A DNA stretch of 59,638 bases, from positions 420,200-479,837 of the forward strand of contig NZ_BLJO01000009.1 of the NCBI RefSeq assembly GCF_009932555.1, written 5' to 3'. The stretch is from Steroidobacter agaridevorans (GTDB lineage Bacteria > Pseudomonadota > Gammaproteobacteria > Steroidobacterales > Steroidobacteraceae). A model generated the notes under the pieces. The model searched no databases. It worked only from the letters and a program-made list of their open reading frames with translations, and was not told the DNA's origin. Shown in pieces: positions 55,032-59,638 of the stretch; the stretch's first letter is position 1; the number at the start of each line of letters is the position of its first letter. The position numbers were made by a program, and so were the translations under genes.

Positions 55032-56027
55032 TCAGCGAACGAGGGGCATATCTTTGTTACGCGCACGAGCCAGTTCCACCAGCTCATGTGCCAACCTCTC
55101 CTTTTCGGTGCGCGGAGCCGGCATTTGGCTGACGAATCTTGCAACATCATTGGCAAGTTGGTGCCGTCCCTCGACGAGCAGAACATCCCGCACAGCTTTC
55201 CATCCGCGCACGACTTCCATTCTGGTTTTATGGAGCCGAGCGGCGCCGGATCTATTTAGAGACGCCGCTTTCAGTTCAAGCGCGACATCGCTCACCCGGG
55301 CGACCATGTGCGACGACTCTCCCCTCTGAGCTGCCCTAAAAATCGGGTCCAACTTCGGTGCACGACTTTGCCCGCGAACGGCGCGCTCCGAGGCGTTCGC
55401 CTCAACGCCATGCGCCCGAAGCTGACGTGCAAACTCCTGCCGCCAATGCCGCAGAGTCGCCTTGCGAATATTGAGCCGCACGCCATCTTCGCTGAGAGCC
55501 TTCACCACCACATGCACATGCGGGTGCGGCTCATCCGTGTGCAGCACCATGGCGTATCGGTGCTTGAGCCCGAATTCCTCGCGCGCGAAGTCGCGAACAG
55601 CCGCCAGTACCTTCTGCGGCGGCGTGCCGGCCGGCATGGAGAAGATCAGCCTGTGGACGAGCTTCGGCGGCTTTCGCCGATTAGTCGCGAACAGGTCGAG
55701 CCGCTTGCGATCTTCATCCAGATCCAAGTCCCAATCGTCGACGAGCTGCCGCCCTACTCCCCGGCCGGTCAAGCGCTGGCCGTCGTCGGTCTCGATCTCC
55801 AACTCGCCGCGCCTGCCGATGTAGCTAAAATGTGCATTGACGCCTCGGCCAGTGGTCGAACCGCCACCGCCCGTCACCTTGACCACTACTTCAGGCGCTC
55901 GCGAGACCGTCCGGTGGATCTGCGCGATCTGAGCCGGGGTCAGGGAAAGCCGATTTTCGGGACCTGCACGGCCGTAGCTGATGATGTCGAGGATCGGTCG
56001 ACCTGTCTCAAGTCTGATCGTTCGCAT
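55032..56027 (-). CDS. Relaxase / mobilization nuclease (MobA/VirD2-type)
   Basis: 331 residues from ATG 56027 (GGAAG 6 bases upstream); an ATG at 56051 is possible. The metal-binding three-His motif is VLHTDEPHPHVHVVV around residue 170, with the preceding KLVHRLIFSMPAGTPPQKVL and FAREEFGLKHRYAMV. A Tyr in ISYGRAG or HFSYIGR could be catalytic. It nicks oriT and pilots the strand into a recipient. Its start overlaps the end of the mobC-like gene by 20 bases. No type IV secretion genes are in the window, so it would need a helper element. Confidence 0.88.
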   Translation of the reverse strand: MRTIRLETGRPILDIISYGRAGPENRLSLTPAQIAQIHRTVSRAPEVVVKVTGGGGSTTGRGVNAHFSYIGRRGELEIETDDGQRLTGRGVGRQLVDDWDLDLDEDRKRLDLFATNRRKPPKLVHRLIFSMPAGTPPQKVLAAVRDFAREEFGLKHRYAMVLHTDEPHPHVHVVVKALSEDGVRLNIRKATLRHWRQEFARQLRAHGVEANASERAVRGQSRAPKLDPIFRAAQRGESSHMVARVSDVALELKAASLNRSGAARLHKTRMEVVRGWKAVRDVLLVEGRHQLANDVARFVSQMPAPRTEKERLAHELVELARARNKDMPLVR

Positions 56028-56559
56028 AACCTGCTTCCCAACTCCTGGCATTGGCTTTGATCAGCTCCTTGGTATGAGCGCGCATCCCTTCGCATACCTT
56101 TAGCATCATTTGCAGAACATCCCCGCCGGGTGCGACCGAGCCCGGTCTCTGGTGCGCCAGACGAGCCAGCTGGTTGAGGTTTCTACCGATCGCACTGAGC
56201 TCGGCGACAGAGCGCTTTAGCTCCATCAGCTCCGCCTTGGGAAGCGGCGACAGCGTCCGCAGATGGGCGCGCACCAGGACGGAGACGTACGTGGCCGCCG
56301 GCATCTGCCGAGCTGCCGCCCTTTCCGCCAGCAACAAATGATCGTCCGGGTGCAGTCGGACACACAGCCGAGCGCCTCGCAGGCGTCGCTCTGGCGACTT
56401 CAGAACATCGGCATCGTTCACGCCGCCGGTGTGTACGGCCATATCGACGAGCCGTTTCAGCAACGCCGACTCGGTCATCTGCTGCTGTTCCGCGAGGCTG
56501 CGGAACCGCGCTTTCGTCTCCGCAGAGACGCGAGCAGCGATGAGGTGCGTGGTGCCCAT
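56008..56559 (-). CDS. mobC: MobC-like relaxosome accessory protein
   Basis: 183 residues from ATG 56559. The N-terminus resembles a ribbon-helix-helix (TTHLIAARVSAETKARFRSLAEQQQMTESALLKRLV). The C-terminus has the MobC stretch LKRSVAELSAIGRNLNQLARLAHQ. It bends oriT DNA and aids the relaxase. A longer reading to 56634 would run through the candidate oriT. Two-gene unit with the relaxase. Confidence 0.85.
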   Translation of the reverse strand: MGTTHLIAARVSAETKARFRSLAEQQQMTESALLKRLVDMAVHTGGVNDADVLKSPERRLRGARLCVRLHPDDHLLLAERAAARQMPAATYVSVLVRAHLRTLSPLPKAELMELKRSVAELSAIGRNLNQLARLAHQRPGSVAPGGDVLQMMLKVCEGMRAHTKELIKANARSWEAGYANDQT

Positions 56560-57302
56560 GGACCAGAGTGTTAAACAAAAGCAGCCGCAGGCCAATCCTG
56601 CAATTAGCCGCTTTTTTGATCGAAACTCAAACATTCGCAGTCGCTGATTCCAGCGGAGTGCGTGGCAGTTCGAGGAGGAAGAGTTCGACCGTTGGCGATA
56701 TTTGCTAATTTTTTCGAGGCCGGTGATCTTTGGCCTCGAGCGCGTGTGTTTTATGGTGAGACTGAGATTCGGTGCGCATGAGTTCTGGAATATATCGCCG
56801 GGTGTGCTCCGCCGTTTGTCGGCGTACTGTCTTCATCGAAATGCAGACGACGCGACGCCTGTGTAACGATCACCCAGAGCGCTCCTCTCGATCTTGGCTC
56901 ACCACCCCGTCGGACGCCTGGCATCACGGGCCATACGAGGGGCCGCTTGCGCGAGGAAGAGACCCTGCCCAGTCACCAATACAGCAGCGGGACTCGTTCT
57001 CGCATCGTGGCCGACGGGCCCCGTCCAGGCGATGCCCATCTCTACGGGGCCAGTTGTGGGCTGGGCGGCGGGCAGGAAGCTGTCCGCAGGCGGCTCTGGG
57101 TCGCTTTCCTACAAGCTCATCCGATCACCGTTCTTATTCGTCCCGACATCGGGAGACTATCGAAGCAGCGCGCGAGACGACTCGCCTGTAGCGCGCAATC
57201 TGGTCTGCCGGCAGTGACGTGGATGGTGAAGACGACGCCACATAGAAACGGTCGCGCGACAAATTGCGACGCCACGCGACCGTTGGGATTGCCACCCATC
57301 CG
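56560..57302. other. Gene-free region upstream of mobC holding a likely oriT
   Basis: 743 bases between mobC and the methyltransferase. Several plus-strand frames are open (such as 56894-57217) but none is recognisable or has a ribosome site. The mobC-proximal end holds the repeats listed at 56585-56739. Nothing else was identified. Confidence 0.5.
56595..56739. other. Candidate origin of transfer (oriT)
   Basis: ATCCTG|C at 56595-56601 equals the RP4-type (MOBP) nick consensus. It sits inside a small GCAGG-ccaat-CCTGC hairpin (56586-56600 region). A perfect 8-bp inverted repeat, TCGAGGCC / GGCCTCGA (56714-56721 / 56732-56739), lies further up. Location directly upstream of mobC-relaxase fits an oriT. 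Nick position is inference. Confidence 0.45.
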
Positions 57303-58100
57303 TCACGAGCCGTACTCCGCGCGTGCACGTTCGATGAATCGAGCGACGCCCTCCTGGCCCTGCCCGCGCAGCCACCGGATGAAGCCATCCACCTCGAGCG
57401 GTGGCAGTTCCCGGTTGTCGCGCCCAGGCGCCGCCGTCACTCCTTGCGAAGGAGACAACCTACGTTGCACTTTCGCAAGCCGCTCGCGGGCTACGCGACA
57501 GTAATCGGACTCCAGCTCCACGCCAAGGTAACGCCGGCCATTCAACGCAGCGGCTACCAGGGTGCTACCGGAGCCAGCGAAGGGATCGAGGACGAGTTGC
57601 CCAGGCTGCGAGAACGCTTTGATAAGCGGCGTCAGAATCTTCACCGCCTTCTGAGTCGGATGATCCTGATTGCCCGAGTACACCCAGGGCTGAACGTCAT
57701 CGATCGGCTGCTCCGGCATCTTCGGTGATCCCTTCGCCAGCACATACGCCTGTTCGTGGCGGTAATGGAGATAACGTGTGCGCGACGCGTAGTCCTTGGC
57801 CCAAACGATGTGACCGATCGGCCGGAACCCAGCGCGGCGCCAGGCTCGGAAGAATGCATCCACTTGGCCCCAACCGTAGAAGGAGATGCAGATGCTGTTG
57901 GGCTTCAGAACCCGGTACAAATCTGTAAAGGCACCCAGAATGCGATTCGGATCATCGTCGTTCGCAATCGTCCGACCTTTGCTGTCTTGATAGCTGACGC
58001 CGTACGGCGGATCGGTTACCACGAGATCGACGAACGAATCCGGCAACCGCCGCAGTACGCGAGTGCAATCACCCTGAAGAACTTCGTTGACCGGGAACAT
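57303..58100 (-). CDS. Orphan site-specific DNA methyltransferase (adenine N6 or cytosine N4)
   Basis: 265 residues. Catalytic motif IV is VVTDPPYGVSYQD near the N-terminus and the AdoMet motif I comes later (LVLDPFAGSGSTLVAAALNGRRYLGVELE), the beta-class order. YLHYRHEQAYVLAKG and DHPTQKAV are also conserved. No restriction endonuclease is adjacent, so it is probably a solitary methylase protecting or regulating the mobile element. The upstream side carries an inverted repeat at 58117-58138. Confidence 0.92.
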   Translation of the reverse strand: MFPVNEVLQGDCTRVLRRLPDSFVDLVVTDPPYGVSYQDSKGRTIANDDDPNRILGAFTDLYRVLKPNSICISFYGWGQVDAFFRAWRRAGFRPIGHIVWAKDYASRTRYLHYRHEQAYVLAKGSPKMPEQPIDDVQPWVYSGNQDHPTQKAVKILTPLIKAFSQPGQLVLDPFAGSGSTLVAAALNGRRYLGVELESDYCRVARERLAKVQRRLSPSQGVTAAPGRDNRELPPLEVDGFIRWLRGQGQEGVARFIERARAEYGS

Positions 58101-58116
58101 GATGGCATCTCCATTG

Positions 58117-58138
58117 GCATCGGCGGGTTTGCCGATGC
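58117..58138. promoter_or_regulatory. Inverted repeat upstream of the methyltransferase
   Basis: Perfect 8-bp repeat GCATCGGC / GCCGATGC with a 6-base spacer, 17 bases before the ATG. It is well placed for an operator controlling the methylase. Confidence 0.45.
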
Positions 58139-58203
58139 GCTCTCCCGATCACGGCGCGCGGAGCGGTCAAGCGAAGCCTGGCGGGACGTCGAATAAATGG
58201 AGG

Positions 58204-59561
58204 GGTGCGACGAGAGTCGCTGGTAGAAGTTAGAAGTTATAACTTAGGAGGTGATGTTACTTCTTCAGTGGCGTGAAGCCACGATGATGATTGTCAGCCA
58301 ACTTGCTCGGAGAGAACAAGCTGAGCTGACCGGATGTTCAGTCATCCGTAGCCTATGGGCTGTGGCGGAGTCCGAGAGGAACCGTCTAAAGCGCCCTGAC
58401 AATGGACCCTCGCGTTAGCGACAGAATCGATCCGTGAGGATCGTTTCTGGAGTCTGCCAGCTACACGGCGGACAAGGGACTAGGCTCGGTGGTCGGGTGA
58501 ACGTAAGTGAACTGCTGTTACAACTATCGTCATTATTGACAGGCGAAAGTAGCTGTATGCGCCTGAGCCAAAATGGCACGCGGTCGGATGACCTGATCCC
58601 TCACCGGGTCACACTGACGCAGTACCGCCGGTAGACAAGCAGCACCCACCCCACCGCGTCATCGTCGTGGAACTCGGTAAACCCGTTGTCTTCCCCTGCG
58701 GATGGGCCGCCGGGGTCTGCGAGCTGCAAAGCGCGTGACGGGATAGCGGGCAAAGGATCGCGGAGAAAGCAAACGCCGGGCTGTAACGGTCCGGATAGGA
58801 GACAACGTGCTCCACCCGAAAGGGGGCTGACTTCCGTGTGGTGTGGTGGAGCGAGAACGTATGCCGAATCATCTCGATAGGAGGTCAGCAAGTATGCGAT
58901 CCGTGATAGCGGATTCTGCGACCGCCCGCAGCGTGAACAACTGGACCCAAATCGATTGGCCCATCGTACACGATCGCGTGAGAAGACTGCAGACTCGTAT
59001 CGCTCAGGCAACTCGTGATCAGGACTGGCGCCGGGTGAAATCCCTGCAACGGTTCCTGGTCAACTCGTTCTCGGCCAAGACATTGGCCGTGAAACGAGTA
59101 TCGGAAAGCGATGGCAAGCGAACACCGGGTGTGGACGGCGAGACTTGGACCACCCCGGAAGCCAAATGGCAAGCCATCCAGCGGTTGGGCAGCCGCGGTC
59201 TTCGACCGCAGCCTCTGCGCCGGGTGTACATCCCCAAGCGCGGGAGCACAAAGATGCGCCCACTGGGAATCCCCACCATGACGATTCGAGCCCAGCAAGC
59301 TTTGCATTTGCTGGGGCTGGAGCCGGTGGCAGAAACACGCGCCGACCCTCACTCCTACGGTTTCCGTCGGTATCGAGGGCCGCAGGACGCCATCGCGCGC
59401 GTGTTCAAACTGTTGGTGCAGAAAGGTTCAGCACCGTGGATTCTCGAAGGGGACATCAAAGGCTGCTTCGACAACTTCCGACACGGATGGTTGGAAAGTC
59501 GCATCCCGATGGATAGGAACGTTCTTCGGGACTGGCTCAAGGCTGGATATATGGAGTCTGG
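58204..59561 (+). mobile_element. Group II intron, 5' part, interrupted by an IS
   Basis: The 5' boundary consensus GTGCGAC begins at 58204. About 690 bases of structured domain I-IV RNA follow, including GGTGAACGTAAGTGAACTGC, a stretch typical of bacterial introns, and then the reverse transcriptase gene. Domains V and VI are missing because the RT gene is broken at 59561 by an IS21-like end. It lies on the strand opposite the methyltransferase. The boundary is inferred from consensus; class was not assigned. Confidence 0.75.
58894..59561 (+). pseudogene. ltrA: Group II intron reverse transcriptase/maturase, truncated
   Basis: Start ATG 58894 follows AGGAGG at 8-base spacing. About 222 residues remain of a usual 420-600. 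NNWTQIDWPIVHDRVRRLQ, AVKRVSESDGKRTPGVDGETW, RRVYIPKRGSTKMRPLGIPT, DPHSYGFRRYRG and the first RT Asp motif ILEGDIKGCFDN are present. The YADD active site, thumb and maturase domains are lost. From 59562 the frame runs on for 22 codons in IS sequence to a stop at 59628. Confidence 0.88.
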
Positions 59562-59638
59562 TGTTAGCGCCGGAGTAAAACTGACCCACCCCCGCCGAAG
59601 TAAAAGTGACCCACCTGGGCGAGGATGACGGCTTTTTG
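59562..59638. mobile_element. Left end of an IS21-family-like insertion sequence (cut by window edge)
   Basis: The RT gene stops matching at TGTTAGCGCCGGAGTAAAAC. A 16-base motif occurs twice, 25 bp apart: GTAAAACTGACCCACC (59575-59590) and GTAAAAGTGACCCACC (59600-59615). Repeated GTAAAA(N)TGACCCACC blocks behind a TG terminus are the transposase-binding ends of many IS21 elements. The istA/istB genes would lie to the right. Confidence 0.65.

Noticed and set aside
54827-55186. Minus-strand frame of 119 codons between relaxase and DUF2971 remnant
   Set aside because: It overlaps the 3' end of the relaxase in another frame and has no similarity.
56772-57217. Plus-strand frames upstream of the methyltransferase
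   Set aside because: Two overlapping frames of similar length with Arg/Ser/Pro-rich translation, no ribosome site and no family. They look like non-coding DNA near oriT.

Overview
The window is GC-rich and carries a typical gammaproteobacterial core. It includes ispB / rplU-rpmA-obgE / rpsT / murJ-ribF-ileS-lspA-ispH with minor pilins beside ispH, an aceE-aceF-lpd operon, grxD-pyrC-rnt and nadC. A TonB receptor with an STN domain and its ECF sigma/FecR pair, together with the lipoylated Lpd, would fit a xanthomonad/nevskial/steroidobacter-like lineage. That placement is inference; only the class is well supported.

Layout. 1-1425: N-terminal part of a TM0106-type nuclease/helicase (minus strand, runs off the left edge). 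1621-2994: an MBL-fold protein. 3380-8109: a 47-residue peptide gene with a lasso-peptide-like leader, convergent with an ECF sigma - FecR - TonB receptor operon. 8199-8416: a probable structured small RNA with its own promoter and terminator. 8458-14774: pyruvate dehydrogenase complex. 14854-31360: housekeeping and accessory metabolism (M17 aminopeptidase, GFA protein, HxlR/GST pair, an M48 protease fused to a pilin-like domain, VOC protein, hydrolase, rnt-pyrC-grxD, PuuD-like membrane protein, nadC, GGDEF-EAL protein, glycosyltransferase, CDF metal transporter, DUF374 acyltransferase, DegS-like protease). 31386-32772: a one-gene islet (acyltransferase) bounded by a copy of the tRNA-Thr 3' end. 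32923-45111: core genes (Fur-family regulator, fimT-pilV, ispH-lspA-ileS-ribF-murJ, rpsT, obgE, rpmA, rplU, ispB).

From tRNA-Pro (45178-45254) to the right edge the content changes to an accessory island: hydrolase, XRE regulator, two small unknown genes, a type III CBASS anti-phage operon (TRIP13 ATPase, two HORMA proteins, CD-NTase, nuclease-SAVED effector), a divergent operon of sigma factor / small coiled-coil protein / ImmA-IrrE protease, a decayed DUF2971 gene, a mobilization module (MobC, relaxase, likely oriT), an orphan DNA methyltransferase, a group II intron, and an IS21-like element inserted in the intron's reverse transcriptase.

Two systems stand out. (1) The CBASS operon shares a 146-bp promoter region, with paired palindromes, with the sigma / small protein / ImmA-IrrE protease operon. 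The likely reading is a protease-triggered sigma-factor switch controlling the defence operon, in place of the known CapH/CapP or CapW regulators. (2) The peptide at 3380-3523 has a lasso-type leader and a core with Asp at position 9. It sits beside the sigma/FecR/TonB-receptor trio that often accompanies lasso peptides, but no maturation enzymes are in the window.
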